Counted from the stretch's first letter, positions 8,243 to 16,780 are shown. The stretch is DNA of 64,000 bases from Plut-88900 sp963668115 (GCA_963668115.1 OY764147.1:2948176-3012175), one strand, 5' to 3'. Notes: generated by a model from the letters alone, not told the origin. Program-made: numbers and translations.

Positions 8243-8547
8243 TAGGAGTCGGCCTCTTCCGCCGGAGAAGTTATGTCCTTCGGCTGTGTCTCGGCGATGT
8301 CCATGCGTGCAAGCACTTCCACCACCCGCCACCGCTTCTCTTTGGACAGCGGTCTGGTTTCCTCAATCCTCACAGTGTCCCCGAGCTTGCAGGAGTTGTT
8401 GTAGTCATGGGCCTTGAACTTGGTCACGCGCTTGATGCGCCGCTTGTAGAGCCGGTGGGTCCGGAATCGGTCGACCGCGACCACCACGGTCTTGTCCATC
8501 TTGTCGCTGACAACCTGGCCTATATTTATCTTGCGGGACTTGTTCAT
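8242..8547 (-). CDS. rpsQ: 30S ribosomal protein S17
   Basis: 101 residues; an OB-fold 16S rRNA binder. The core GQVVSDKMDKTVVVAVDRF and CKLGDTVRIEETRPLSKEKRWRV are diagnostic. The C-terminus runs on with an acidic tail (AETQPKDITSPAEEADS) beyond the usual end. It overlaps the rpmC stop by 4 nt (ATGA). Confidence 0.96.
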   Translation of the reverse strand: MNKSRKINIGQVVSDKMDKTVVVAVDRFRTHRLYKRRIKRVTKFKAHDYNNSCKLGDTVRIEETRPLSKEKRWRVVEVLARMDIAETQPKDITSPAEEADS

Positions 8548-8747
8548 CTCTGTTCCTGCGCCAGTTCTCGCTCTCGCATAATCGTCTTGAGCCTGGCGAT
8601 CTTTCTGCGAATGCGTCTGATCTCTCGGTGATTGGTGAGCTGGTTTGTCGCCCGTCGGAACCTCAAGTTGAAGGTCTCCCTGTGGGAGTTCTCCAACTCC
8701 CTCTGCAGGTCCACCTCCGACAGGGCCCTGATTTCATTCGCTTTCAT
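8544..8747 (-). CDS. rpmC: 50S ribosomal protein L29
   Basis: 67 residues; a two-helix protein at the tunnel exit that helps dock SRP and trigger factor. MKANEIRALSEVDLQRELENS and the second helix TNHREIRRIRRKIARLKTIM are typical. It lies 20 nt after rplP. Confidence 0.96.
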   Translation of the reverse strand: MKANEIRALSEVDLQRELENSHRETFNLRFRRATNQLTNHREIRRIRRKIARLKTIMRERELAQEQR

Positions 8748-8767
8748 CGGTAAACGCTCTCCAGGCC

Positions 8768-9184
8768 CTACAACAATTCGTCGCGCGACACGAACCGGGT
8801 CGCGATCGGCAGCTTGTGGGAAGCCCTTCTCATGGCCTCCTTGGCCGTTTCCTTTTCCACCCCGCCAATTTCAAATATCATCCGGCCCGTCTTCACAACG
8901 GCGACCCAGTGGTCCACGTTGCCCTTACCGCTGCCCATCCGGGTTTCAAGCGGCTTCGAGGTCACGGGCTTGTCGGGGAAGATGCGGATCCAGATCTGGC
9001 CGCCGCGCCTTACGTGATGCGTAATGGCGCGCCGTGCAGCTTCGATCTGCCGGTTTGTTATCCAGGCCGTGGACTGTGCCTTTAGCCCGAACTCCCCGAA
9101 CGAAAGCCCCGACCCCGCGTGGGCTACGCCCCTACGGTGCCCCCGATGGGCTTTCCGAAACTTCACTCGTTTCGGTTGAAGCAT
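8768..9184 (-). CDS. rplP: 50S ribosomal protein L16
   Basis: 138 residues when started at MLQPKRVKFRKAHRG (ATG at 9184), the conserved L16 N-terminus, with AGAGGAG five nt upstream. L16 helps position A-site tRNA. The conserved FGEFGLKA and VTSKPLETRMGSGKGNV are present. The start lies inside rpsC, giving a 53-nt overlap in different frames, which is long for this operon. Confidence 0.96.
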   Translation of the reverse strand: MLQPKRVKFRKAHRGHRRGVAHAGSGLSFGEFGLKAQSTAWITNRQIEAARRAITHHVRRGGQIWIRIFPDKPVTSKPLETRMGSGKGNVDHWVAVVKTGRMIFEIGGVEKETAKEAMRRASHKLPIATRFVSRDELL

Positions 9185-9926
9185 TGCTCTCCTCTGTTGC
9201 GACTGCTGCCTGGCCGTTTTCGGCGTCGGCTTCCTCATCCTTCAAAATAGTAACGCTGATAGGGGCCATCCGATCGGCTTCGGTTTGCCTGGGTTCGGGG
9301 AGGATGTCTCCCTTGTAGATCCATACTTTCACGCCGACCACGCCCATGGTGGTGAGGGCCTCGGCTATTCCGTAATCTATGTCGGCCCGAAGGGTATGGA
9401 GTGGCACCCGACCTTCCATGTGCTTTTCGTCCCGGGCTATTTCCGCACCACCCAGCCTGCCCGAGCAGATTATCTTTATTCCATCGATTCCCGTCTGCAT
9501 CGAACGCGTCGCCGCCTGCCGAATCGCCCGGCGGTACGATACCCTGCGTTCCAGCTGGTCGGCGATGTTTCGGGCCACCAGGAATGCATCCTGCTCCGGC
9601 TGCGATATCTCCTGGATGTTCAGCCTCACCCTGCGCCCGGTCTTCTTCTCCAGCAGGCCTCTGAGCTCGTCCACCCTCTGGCCGCCCCGACCGATTACGA
9701 TGCCGGGTCGGGCCGTGTAGATAGTGGCGATAACTTCGTTGGCGTTCCTCTCGATTTCAACCTTGGATATGGCTGCATCGGTGTGGCTGCCGAGAATAGT
9801 CTTGCGGATCGTCATGTCTTCGGAAAGCAGCTTCCGGTACTGGTCTCCCTTACGGGCGAACCACTTGGCGTCCCAGTCCCGGATAATGCCTAGCCGGAAC
9901 CCTATCGGGTGGGTCTTCTGTCCCAA
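9132..9926 (-). CDS. rpsC: 30S ribosomal protein S3
   Basis: 264 residues. The N-terminal KH domain contains GIVIGRGGQRVDELRGLLEKKTG, and the C-terminal domain ends normally near GVKVWIYKGDILPEP. About 50 extra residues follow, acidic and Ser/Thr/Ala-rich (EEADAENGQAAVATEESN...). That tail overlaps the start of rplP. The start is TTG at 9926, directly after the rplV stop, with GGAGG 5-6 nt upstream. Confidence 0.96.
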   Translation of the reverse strand: MGQKTHPIGFRLGIIRDWDAKWFARKGDQYRKLLSEDMTIRKTILGSHTDAAISKVEIERNANEVIATIYTARPGIVIGRGGQRVDELRGLLEKKTGRRVRLNIQEISQPEQDAFLVARNIADQLERRVSYRRAIRQAATRSMQTGIDGIKIICSGRLGGAEIARDEKHMEGRVPLHTLRADIDYGIAEALTTMGVVGVKVWIYKGDILPEPRQTEADRMAPISVTILKDEEADAENGQAAVATEESNASTETSEVSESPSGAP

Positions 9927-10268
9927 TTATTCCTCCCCGTCCTGGTCCACCACCACGGTAAGGTGGCTGGTGCGCTTGATAATGGGGGCTGCCCTGCCCC
10001 TGGGCTTGGCCTTGAACCTTTTCATCCTTGGACCCTCGTCCGCTGTAATCTTCACAATCCGTAGCTCGTCCCGGGTCATCTCATAGTTGTTCTCGGCGTT
10101 CGCAACCGCCGACTCCACGGCCTTCCGGACCATCCGCGCCATGGGGATCGGCGTGAACCTCAAGCTGGATATGGCGTCCTCCACCTTCATCCCCCGCACC
10201 GTGTTTATCAGGTTGCGGAGGTTCTTGGGCGATACGCCTACGGTCTTCACCCGGGCCTGGACTTCCAA
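9927..10268 (-). CDS. rplV: 50S ribosomal protein L22
   Basis: 113 residues; its beta-hairpin lines the exit tunnel. VSPKNLRNLINTVRGMKVEDAIS and the hairpin KRFKAKPRGRAAPIIKRTSHLTVV are diagnostic. The start is TTG at 10268 (MEVQARVKTVGVSPK). It sits between rpsS and rpsC. Confidence 0.96.
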   Translation of the reverse strand: MEVQARVKTVGVSPKNLRNLINTVRGMKVEDAISSLRFTPIPMARMVRKAVESAVANAENNYEMTRDELRIVKITADEGPRMKRFKAKPRGRAAPIIKRTSHLTVVVDQDGEE

Positions 10269-10285
10269 TGTTCCGCTCTTTCCTT

Positions 10286-10567
10286 CTACCTTCTGCCCGA
10301 CTGTTCGGTGCGGCCCATGTGGCCCCTGAACCGGCGGGTCGGGGCGAATTCCCCGAGCTTGTGCCCGACCATGTTCTCGGTGATGAAGATGGGCATATGT
10401 CTCTGGCCGTCGTGCACGGCTATAGTCTGTCCCACCATCTCCGGAACAACCATCGATGCCCGGGACCAGGTCTTGATAATTATCTTGTTATTGGAGCCCA
10501 TAGCCGCCTCCACCTTCTTCATCAGCTTCGCATCCACGAACGGGCCCTTCTTGATCGACCTGGACAT
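10286..10567 (-). CDS. rpsS: 30S ribosomal protein S19
   Basis: 93 residues from MSRSIKKGPFVD (ATG at 10567, GGAAG upstream). The open frame runs further 5' to 10648, but that part is inside rplB and is not S19-like. The conserved IKTWSRASMVVPEMVG and HKLGEFAPTRRFRGH are present. It starts 2 nt after the rplB stop. Confidence 0.97.
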   Translation of the reverse strand: MSRSIKKGPFVDAKLMKKVEAAMGSNNKIIIKTWSRASMVVPEMVGQTIAVHDGQRHMPIFITENMVGHKLGEFAPTRRFRGHMGRTEQSGRR

Positions 10568-10569
10568 CT

Positions 10570-11394
10570 CTACTTCCGCCTTCTCACGATCATCTTGTCG
10601 GACTTCTTGTTCCGTCGGGTGCGGTAACCCATGGCGGGTTTGCCCCATGGAGTCTTGGGCCCCGGCATCCCGACGGGGGAGCGGCCTTCGCCGCCGCCGT
10701 GCGGATGGTCCCGAGGCGTCATAGCCGAGCCCCGCACCGAGGGCCTCTTGCCCTTCCAGCGGTTCCGTCCCGCCTTGCCCAGCTTTATGTTCTTCTGGTC
10801 AGGGTTGCCCACCTGTCCGATGGTGGCGCGACACTCACTCTCCACCCTTCTCAGCTCGCCGGATGGCAACCTGAGCAGAGAGTAGATGCCGTCCTTGGCA
10901 AGGAGCTGGGCCGCCGTCCCGCTTCCGCGGACAAGCTGGCCACCTTTGCCGGGTCGAAGTTCTATGTTGTGTATTGTTGTACCGGTCGGGATGACCCGGA
11001 GGGGAAGGGCATTGCCCACCTTTATAGGTGCCTCCGGCCCGGCGGTTATCTCCATCCCGACCTGGAGGTTCCAGGGGGCGAGGATATAGCGTTTGTCGCC
11101 GTCGGCATAGTGAATGAGGGCGATGCGGGCCGTGCGGTTCGGGTCGTATTCGACCGAGGCGACCTTGCCTGGCACGCCGGTCTTGTCCCTCTTGAAGTCG
11201 ATGACCCGGAGCCGACGCTTGGCGCCCCCGCCCCGACGCCGCACCGTGATCTTGCCGCGCACGTTGCGGCCCGCGCTCTTCTTGAGAGGCTTCAGCAGGG
11301 CCTTGTGGGGCTTGCTATGCGTAATCTCTTCGAAGGAGGAGCCGGTGGCGTTCCTCCGTCCGGGAGAGGTCGGTTTATATACCTTCAGGGCCAT
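10570..11394 (-). CDS. rplB: 50S ribosomal protein L2
   Basis: 274 residues, the normal length; near the peptidyl-transferase centre. The C-terminal signature HPHGGGEGRSPVGMPGPKTP and the closing NKKSDKMIVRRR are present. ATG at 11394; gap of 33 nt to rplW. Confidence 0.97.
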   Translation of the reverse strand: MALKVYKPTSPGRRNATGSSFEEITHSKPHKALLKPLKKSAGRNVRGKITVRRRGGGAKRRLRVIDFKRDKTGVPGKVASVEYDPNRTARIALIHYADGDKRYILAPWNLQVGMEITAGPEAPIKVGNALPLRVIPTGTTIHNIELRPGKGGQLVRGSGTAAQLLAKDGIYSLLRLPSGELRRVESECRATIGQVGNPDQKNIKLGKAGRNRWKGKRPSVRGSAMTPRDHPHGGGEGRSPVGMPGPKTPWGKPAMGYRTRRNKKSDKMIVRRRK

Positions 11395-11427
11395 AAGATT
11401 TTTCCTTGGTAGCAGGACTCCCCCGTC

Positions 11428-11712
11428 CTACACCCCTTCAAATAGCTCTATCCTGTCACCCGGCTTCAGCGTAACAATCGCTTTTTTCCAGGGAGAGGTC
11501 TGTATCCGCCTCCTGCCCCGGAACTTCGTCTTGCCGGGCACCGTAATGGTGTTTACTGCCGTCACGGTTACGTCGAAGGCCTTTTCCACTGCTGCTTTGA
11601 TCTGCACCTTGTTGGAGTTGGGCATCACCTCAAAGGCGTACTTGTCGCTTTCGTGAAGGATGGTGCTCTTCTCCGTCACTATGGGCCTTTTCAGGACTTG
11701 CAGCAGTTCCAC
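11428..11712 (-). CDS. rplW: 50S ribosomal protein L23
   Basis: 94 residues; at the tunnel exit, docking site for trigger factor and SRP. LKRPIVTEKSTIL and YAFEVMPNSNKVQIKAAVEKAF are diagnostic. The start is GTG at 11712, 3 nt after the rplD stop. Confidence 0.96.
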   Translation of the reverse strand: MELLQVLKRPIVTEKSTILHESDKYAFEVMPNSNKVQIKAAVEKAFDVTVTAVNTITVPGKTKFRGRRRIQTSPWKKAIVTLKPGDRIELFEGV

Positions 11713-11715
11713 GGT

Positions 11716-12489
11716 CTACTCTTCCTTGGTCTCTGGTCCGGGGGCGGCTTCCGGTGCAGCGGTCTCAGCCTTGGCAGCCGGGGCCGACTTCTTGGCCCGA
11801 GGCTTCCTCTTGGCGGGCGCCTTCTTGGGAGCAGGCTCTTCTTCTATGGTCCGACCCCCTGGAGCCCACAGGTCCTCGGCCGTCCTGACCGCTTCCAGTT
11901 CGATGACAAGGTGCTCGTGGGCCAGAACGTCGTATACGTTCAGGTATCGGGCGGGGAGGGTCTTGACCCGATCCAGATTTCCAGCCGATTTGATGAGGGC
12001 TTCCCGGGGCTCGGGAGTGACAACCAGGACTGACTTATTGGCCTTCAACGAATCCAGGACTTGCATCATTTCCTTGGTTTTGGGTTGTTCGAATCCCAGG
12101 TCGTCTACGATTGCCATGCGCCCATCGGCCACCTTGGCGGAAAGTGCCCCCCGTATGGCGAGACGCCTCATCTTCTTGGGCATCCGCTGAGAGTAGCTCC
12201 GGGGCTGAGGCCCGAAGGCCACCCCACCGCCCCGCCGCAGAGGCGAGCGGATACTCCCTGCTCGGGCTCGGCCTGTTCCTTTTTGAGGGAACAGCTTTCG
12301 GGTGCTTCCCCGGACCTCTGACCGGGTCTTGACTGACGCTTGGCCCTTCCTGCTGTTGGCCTGCTGGCGCACCACTGCCTGGTGCAGAAGTCCTTTGAGT
12401 TTGGCGGATATGGGCAGGGCAAAGAGACCGTCGCTTACCTCCACGTCTCTCAACACCTCTCCCGACCTGTTTTTGAGCTGCGTTTTCAT
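11716..12489 (-). CDS. rplD: 50S ribosomal protein L4 with Lys/Ala/Pro C-terminal tail
   Basis: 257 residues against about 205 for the usual L4. The core carries RSEVRGSTRKLFPQKGTGRARAG and GVAFGPQPRSYSQRMPKKMR, the tunnel-loop signature. The last 45 residues are low complexity (APKKAPAKRKPRAKKSAPAA then an acidic end). L4 represses the S10 operon in enterobacteria; nothing here shows such control. Confidence 0.95.
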   Translation of the reverse strand: MKTQLKNRSGEVLRDVEVSDGLFALPISAKLKGLLHQAVVRQQANSRKGQASVKTRSEVRGSTRKLFPQKGTGRARAGSIRSPLRRGGGVAFGPQPRSYSQRMPKKMRRLAIRGALSAKVADGRMAIVDDLGFEQPKTKEMMQVLDSLKANKSVLVVTPEPREALIKSAGNLDRVKTLPARYLNVYDVLAHEHLVIELEAVRTAEDLWAPGGRTIEEEPAPKKAPAKRKPRAKKSAPAAKAETAAPEAAPGPETKEE

Positions 12490-12505
12490 ATAAGTCTGGT
12501 GTCGT

Positions 12506-13123
12506 TTAGCTTCGTCGCTTCCGGATCAGGACCAGGCCGTTCTGTGGCCCCGGAACGGTGCCTTTGAGAAGGATAAGATTGCGCTCGGGTACGGATTCCA
12601 GCACCGTCAAGTTCTTGGACGTAACCCGCTCGTCGCCCATGTGACCGGCCATCCTGAAGCCCTTGGTAACCCGACCGGGCGTCGTGCCGGCGCCCACTGA
12701 GCCCGGGGCCCGGTGCCGGTCCGACTGGCCGTGGGTTTTCGGCCCGCCACCGAAGTTGTGCCGCTTCACCACTCCCGCGAAACCCTTGCCCTTGGACTTG
12801 CCGATAACGTCCACCCTCTCTCCGGCTTCGAAAATTCCAACGTCAATCTGAGCGCCCTCTTCAATGGCCGAGAAGTCGGGGCTGCTCACTTCTCGCAAGT
12901 GTCTGAACTCCCCGAGGCCCTTCAAGTGGCCACGGCTCGGCTTGCTAAGCCGCTTGGCTTTATCAAAGCCGATCTGGACAGCCTGGTAGCCGTCCCTTTC
13001 GGGCGTCTTCACCTGAACAACGGTGCATGGGCCGGCCTGTATGACCGTCACCGCATGCAGGGTGCCGTCTTCACTAAAACGCTGGGTCATGCCCAGCTTT
13101 TTTCCTAACAGTCCGTTTATCAT
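12506..13123 (-). CDS. rplC: 50S ribosomal protein L3
   Basis: 205 residues, normal length. It begins INGLLGKKLGMTQRF and carries the conserved W-loop region FGGGPKTHGQSDRHRAPGSVGAGTTPGRV near the peptidyl-transferase centre. ATG at 13123. It follows rpsJ by 19 nt. Confidence 0.97.
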   Translation of the reverse strand: MINGLLGKKLGMTQRFSEDGTLHAVTVIQAGPCTVVQVKTPERDGYQAVQIGFDKAKRLSKPSRGHLKGLGEFRHLREVSSPDFSAIEEGAQIDVGIFEAGERVDVIGKSKGKGFAGVVKRHNFGGGPKTHGQSDRHRAPGSVGAGTTPGRVTKGFRMAGHMGDERVTSKNLTVLESVPERNLILLKGTVPGPQNGLVLIRKRRS

Positions 13124-13142
13124 CAGTAAAGATAAATTCTGC

Positions 13143-13451
13143 CTAGAGCTTGATCTCGATTTCGACGCCGCCGGGCAGGTTGAGCAATGTCAGGGCGTCG
13201 ATGGTCTTATTGGTCGGGTCCAGCACCTCGATGATGCGTTTGTGGGTGCGGATTTCAAACTGCTCCCGAGAGTCCTTGAAGGTGTTGGAGGACCGGGTCA
13301 CGCAGAACTTCTTGATCTTCGTTGGCAGCGGTATAGGCCCAACGACGCCCGCGCCCGTCCTCTCCGCCGCATCTACGATCTGCTCCGCGGACTGGTCCAG
13401 GATCTTGTGGTCGTAGGCATTGAGCCTTATGCGCATCTTCTGCTTGGCCAT
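13143..13451 (-). CDS. rpsJ: 30S ribosomal protein S10 (NusE)
   Basis: 102 residues from MAKQKMRIRLNAYDHKILDQ (ATG at 13451, GGAGGAAG upstream). The upstream frame extension lies in fusA and is rejected. S10 is also transcription factor NusE, linking RNA polymerase to the ribosome. It directly follows fusA with no tuf gene between them. Confidence 0.97.
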   Translation of the reverse strand: MAKQKMRIRLNAYDHKILDQSAEQIVDAAERTGAGVVGPIPLPTKIKKFCVTRSSNTFKDSREQFEIRTHKRIIEVLDPTNKTIDALTLLNLPGGVEIEIKL

Positions 13452-13467
13452 GTCTTCCTCCCACCGC

Positions 13468-15591
13468 CTACAGGCCGGTGTATTTCCCCCGAGTAGCGAC
13501 CTGCTCCGCAATCTTCTCCGGCGCCTTGTCGTAGTGAGCAAACTCCATTGAATGTACGGCCCGACCCTGGCTCAGAGACCGTATATGCGTCGCATACCCG
13601 AAGCACTCCGAGAGCGGGACCAGGGCCTGTACGGTCTGAGTCCCACCGAGGCCGGTAATGCCGCTGATGTTTCCCCGCCGCCCGTTAATGTCCCCGAGGA
13701 TGTCCCCGAGGAACTCGCCCGGTGTGTTTATCTCCAGCTTCATAACCGGCTCCAGGATGGCGGGGCGACACTTCCGCACACCTTCCCTGAGGGCCATTGC
13801 GCCGGCTATCTGGAAGGCCATGTCCGAGGAGTCTACGGGATGGAAGCTTCCATCCACCAGGGTCGCCTTGATGTCCACAACCGGGTAGCCCGCTAGGACT
13901 CCGGTGGACATCGCCTCCTTTATTCCCTTCTCCACGGATGGAATGTATTCGCTGGGGATGTCCCCGCCGCGTATCTGGTTAACGAACTGGAACCCCTGGC
14001 CTGCTTCCAGGGGCTCCAAGTCGATCACTACGTGGGCAAACTGTCCGTGACCTCCGGTCTGCTTTACAAGCCGCCCGACAGCCCTGCCGGAAGACGTTAT
14101 AGTCTCCCGATAGGCCACCTGCGGCTTGCCCATCCTGACGTCTACGTTCTGTTCGCGCCGGATCCGCTCAACCGTAACCTCCAGGTGCATTTCACCCATG
14201 CCCTGGATCACCGTCTGGCCGGTCTCATCGTCGTGGTTGAGCTGTAGGGTCGGGTCTTCGTCGGCCATTTTGACCAGGGCGTCATTCAGGCGGTCCTGGT
14301 CTACCTTGGATCGCGGCTCGACGGCGACGGATATCACAGGGTCGGGGAAGGTTATGGATTCCAGAAGGATAGGGGCGTTGACTTCACATACGGTGTTGCC
14401 GGTATAGGTGTTCTTCAGGCCGATGGCGGCGACGATGTCGCCCGCTATGGCTTCCGACACTTCCTCCCGGTGATTTGCGTGCATCTTCAGCAGACGCCCG
14501 ATCCGCTCCCTATTGGTCCGGCTGGAGTTGTAAACGGTAGCCCCGCTCTTCACCTTGCCCGAATACACCCGACAATAGACTAGCCGCCCGACATATGGGT
14601 CGGTCACTACCTTGAAAGCCAGGGCCGCAAACGGCGCACTCTTCGAGGTCTCCCTCAGCGATTTCTCGCCGGTCTTGGCGGAGGTCACTTCTACTGGGGG
14701 CACGTCCAGGGGTGAGGGCAGGTAGTCCAGCACGGCGTCCAGCATCAGCTGTATGCCCTTGTTCTTCAGGGCCGCCCCGCACATCACCGGGACTAGCTTG
14801 TTGTCGATGGTGGCCTGTCGCAGGCCCGACTTCAGCTCTTCTTCAGTTATCTCCTGGCCCTCGATGTACTTGGCCAGGAGATCGTCGTCGGTCTCCGAGA
14901 CCTTCTCTATAAGTGAGTCGCGATATTTGTCGGCCATCTCCCGGTACTTGTCCGGGATGTTGACCCGCACGGGCCCCTGTTCCCCGTCCTGGGGATATAC
15001 GAAGGCCGTGTTTTGCACCAGGTCGATCAGGCCCTCGAAGGCGTCTTCGCTTCCCATGGGCAGCTGGATAGGTACGGGATTTCCTTCCAGCCTGTCGACA
15101 ATCATGTCGATCGTGCGGAAGAAATCAGCCCCGACCCTGTCCATCTTGTTGACGAAGCAGATCCGGGGCACCGAGTACTTGTTGGCCTGCCGCCAAACCG
15201 TCTCCGATTGGGGCTCGACACCCGCCACTCCGTCAAAAACAACAACGCCTCCGTCAAGAACTCGGAGGCTTCGCTCCACCTCGGCGGTGAAGTCCACGTG
15301 GCCGGGGGTGTCGATAATGTTGACCAGGTAGTCTTTCCAATAAGCGGTTGTGGCCGCAGCCGTGATGGTTATGCCCCGCTCCCGCTCCTGGTCCATCCAG
15401 TCCATCACTGCGGTGCCTTCGTGCACCTCGCCCATCTTGTAGATGCGGCCGGTGTAGAACAGCACCCTTTCGGTCACCGTCGTCTTGCCGGCGTCGATAT
15501 GAGCAATGAACCCGATGTTCCTGACCTTCTCCAGTGACGGAGCGGGTCGGGACTCGGGGTCTCCGCGTTTTATGGTCTGTGTTTGCGACAT
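13468..15591 (-). CDS. fusA: elongation factor G
   Basis: 707 residues; the translocation GTPase. The G motifs are G1 AHIDAGKTT, G2 RERGITI, G3 DTPGHVDFT and G4 NKMDR. Domain IV with GGHGQFAHVVIDLEP and domain V (MKLEINTPGEFLGDILGDIN) are complete. It sits between rpsG (12 nt) and rpsJ (16 nt), the str-operon order, but tufA is missing from the usual slot after it. Confidence 0.98.
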   Translation of the reverse strand: MSQTQTIKRGDPESRPAPSLEKVRNIGFIAHIDAGKTTVTERVLFYTGRIYKMGEVHEGTAVMDWMDQERERGITITAAATTAYWKDYLVNIIDTPGHVDFTAEVERSLRVLDGGVVVFDGVAGVEPQSETVWRQANKYSVPRICFVNKMDRVGADFFRTIDMIVDRLEGNPVPIQLPMGSEDAFEGLIDLVQNTAFVYPQDGEQGPVRVNIPDKYREMADKYRDSLIEKVSETDDDLLAKYIEGQEITEEELKSGLRQATIDNKLVPVMCGAALKNKGIQLMLDAVLDYLPSPLDVPPVEVTSAKTGEKSLRETSKSAPFAALAFKVVTDPYVGRLVYCRVYSGKVKSGATVYNSSRTNRERIGRLLKMHANHREEVSEAIAGDIVAAIGLKNTYTGNTVCEVNAPILLESITFPDPVISVAVEPRSKVDQDRLNDALVKMADEDPTLQLNHDDETGQTVIQGMGEMHLEVTVERIRREQNVDVRMGKPQVAYRETITSSGRAVGRLVKQTGGHGQFAHVVIDLEPLEAGQGFQFVNQIRGGDIPSEYIPSVEKGIKEAMSTGVLAGYPVVDIKATLVDGSFHPVDSSDMAFQIAGAMALREGVRKCRPAILEPVMKLEINTPGEFLGDILGDINGRRGNISGITGLGGTQTVQALVPLSECFGYATHIRSLSQGRAVHSMEFAHYDKAPEKIAEQVATRGKYTGL

Positions 15592-15603
15592 TTTTGCTTT
15601 TCT

Positions 15604-16074
15604 TTACCAGCGGTAGTGGACGAAGGCCCGGTTGGCCTCGGCCATCCGGTGCAGGTCCTCCCGACGCTTGGCCGCCGCCCCCTGGCCCTTGGCAGCGTCC
15701 ATCAGTTCCTCGGCTAGCTTCTGTGCCATGGGTCGGCCCGTCTTGGCCCGCGACGCCGCAAGCAGCCACCGCATCGCCATCGTCAAGCTGCGGTCCGACC
15801 GCACTTCACGAGGCACCTGATACGTAGCTCCTCCGACCCTGCGGGGCTTCACTTCCAGCAGCGGCGACGTGTTCCGAATCGCCTGCTCGAACACGTCCAT
15901 GCCGCCTTTCTTCTCGGTGTTTTCGATGATGCTCAGGGCGTCGTAGACGATGCGCTGGGCCGTGCTCTTCTTGCCGTTCTTCATCGTCTTGTTGATGAAA
16001 CGGGCCAGCATCAGGCTTTGGTATTTGGGGTCGGGGTCGACCCTTCTCTTTTCGGCTCGTCTCCTTCTCGCCAT
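15604..16074 (-). CDS. rpsG: 30S ribosomal protein S7
   Basis: 156 residues; nucleates 30S head assembly and in E. coli regulates the str operon by binding the rpsL-rpsG junction. RRRRAEKRRVDPDPKYQSLMLARFIN and the C-terminal region KREDLHRMAEANRAFVHYRW are diagnostic. A 169-nt gap with several hairpins separates it from rpsL. Confidence 0.97.
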   Translation of the reverse strand: MARRRRAEKRRVDPDPKYQSLMLARFINKTMKNGKKSTAQRIVYDALSIIENTEKKGGMDVFEQAIRNTSPLLEVKPRRVGGATYQVPREVRSDRSLTMAMRWLLAASRAKTGRPMAQKLAEELMDAAKGQGAAAKRREDLHRMAEANRAFVHYRW

Positions 16075-16089
16075 GTCCTTCTCTAATTT

Positions 16090-16243
16090 GCCCGCTCAGG
16101 GCATAGGTATAACTTTGTCAAAAAATCTTTCGGAACTTGTCCCCTAGCGGGCTAGGGTGTCTATCCGGTTGCGGTTGGCCGCCCGAGACTCCGGGTCTCG
16201 ACGACTCAACCCAGGGTGAGGGCCCCGACTGCCAGTCGTCCGG
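16090..16243 (-). promoter_or_regulatory. structured rpsL-rpsG intercistronic region
   Basis: On the transcript this spacer can form a 7-bp stem GACGACT/AGTCGTC, then a hairpin GAGAC-loop-GTCTC, then a CCCTAG-cccg-CTAGGG hairpin (16157-16142). The 3' part of that last hairpin (GCCCGCT, 16152-16146) is also perfectly complementary to AGCGGGC (16096-16090), just upstream of the rpsG ribosome-binding site, so two mutually exclusive folds exist. By analogy with E. coli this is where S7 would act; that link is inference. Confidence 0.4.
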
Positions 16244-16657
16244 TTAACGGTTTCTCTTTGTCCCGTATTTGCTCCGGCCCTGTTGCCGATTTGCTACTCC
16301 GGATGCGTCCAGCGACCCCCTTATTACGTGATATCTTACGCCCGGCAGGTCCTTCACCCTTCCCCCTTCGATGAGCACCACCGAGTGCTCCTGGAGGTTG
16401 TGCCCCTCTCCGGGGATGTACGCCGTGACTTCCATCCCGTTGGTCAGCCTGACCCTCGCCACCTTTCGCAGCGCCGAGTTCGGCTTCTTGGGAGTAACGG
16501 TCCTAACGCGTACGCAAACCCCCCTCTTCTGGGGGGAGTTGGAGTTCCGCACCTGCTTGTTTTTCAACGTGTTGTAGGACATGCGCAGGGCCGGGGCTTT
16601 GGTCTTCTTGCTGACCTTGCTCCTGCCCTTCCTGATCAGTTGGTTCACTGTAGGCAT
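16244..16657 (-). CDS. rpsL: 30S ribosomal protein S12
   Basis: 137 residues, slightly longer than the usual 124. S12 is at the decoding centre. The conserved TPKKPNSALRKVARV has the wild-type lysine that mutates in streptomycin resistance, and the second loop GGRVKDLPGVRYHVIRG is intact. It is the first gene of the operon, about 90 nt downstream of the predicted transcription start. Confidence 0.97.
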   Translation of the reverse strand: MPTVNQLIRKGRSKVSKKTKAPALRMSYNTLKNKQVRNSNSPQKRGVCVRVRTVTPKKPNSALRKVARVRLTNGMEVTAYIPGEGHNLQEHSVVLIEGGRVKDLPGVRYHVIRGSLDASGVANRQQGRSKYGTKRNR

Positions 16658-16751
16658 TTCAGTCCTATCAACTCCGACGCCCTTGCCCCTGCTTCCGGGT
16701 CAATTGCGCCTAATCGAATTAACGAATTACGACCTGTGGCCGCGAATGGCG

Positions 16752-16780
16752 AGTCTACCAGCACACAGGTAGAGTGTCAA
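16752..16780 (-). promoter_or_regulatory. sigma70-type promoter of the ribosomal operon
   Basis: Reading the minus strand, -35 TTGACA (16780-16775) is perfect, the spacer is 17 nt, and -10 is TAGACT (16757-16752). The start point would be near 16745, leaving a leader of about 88 nt before rpsL. No other good promoter is evident before the first operon gene, so it probably drives the whole supercluster. Confidence 0.75.

Noticed and set aside
16090..16157. Rho-independent terminator between rpsL and rpsG
   Set aside because: The CCCTAG/CTAGGG hairpin is 16 nt from the T-run, too far for a normal terminator, and the operon must continue.
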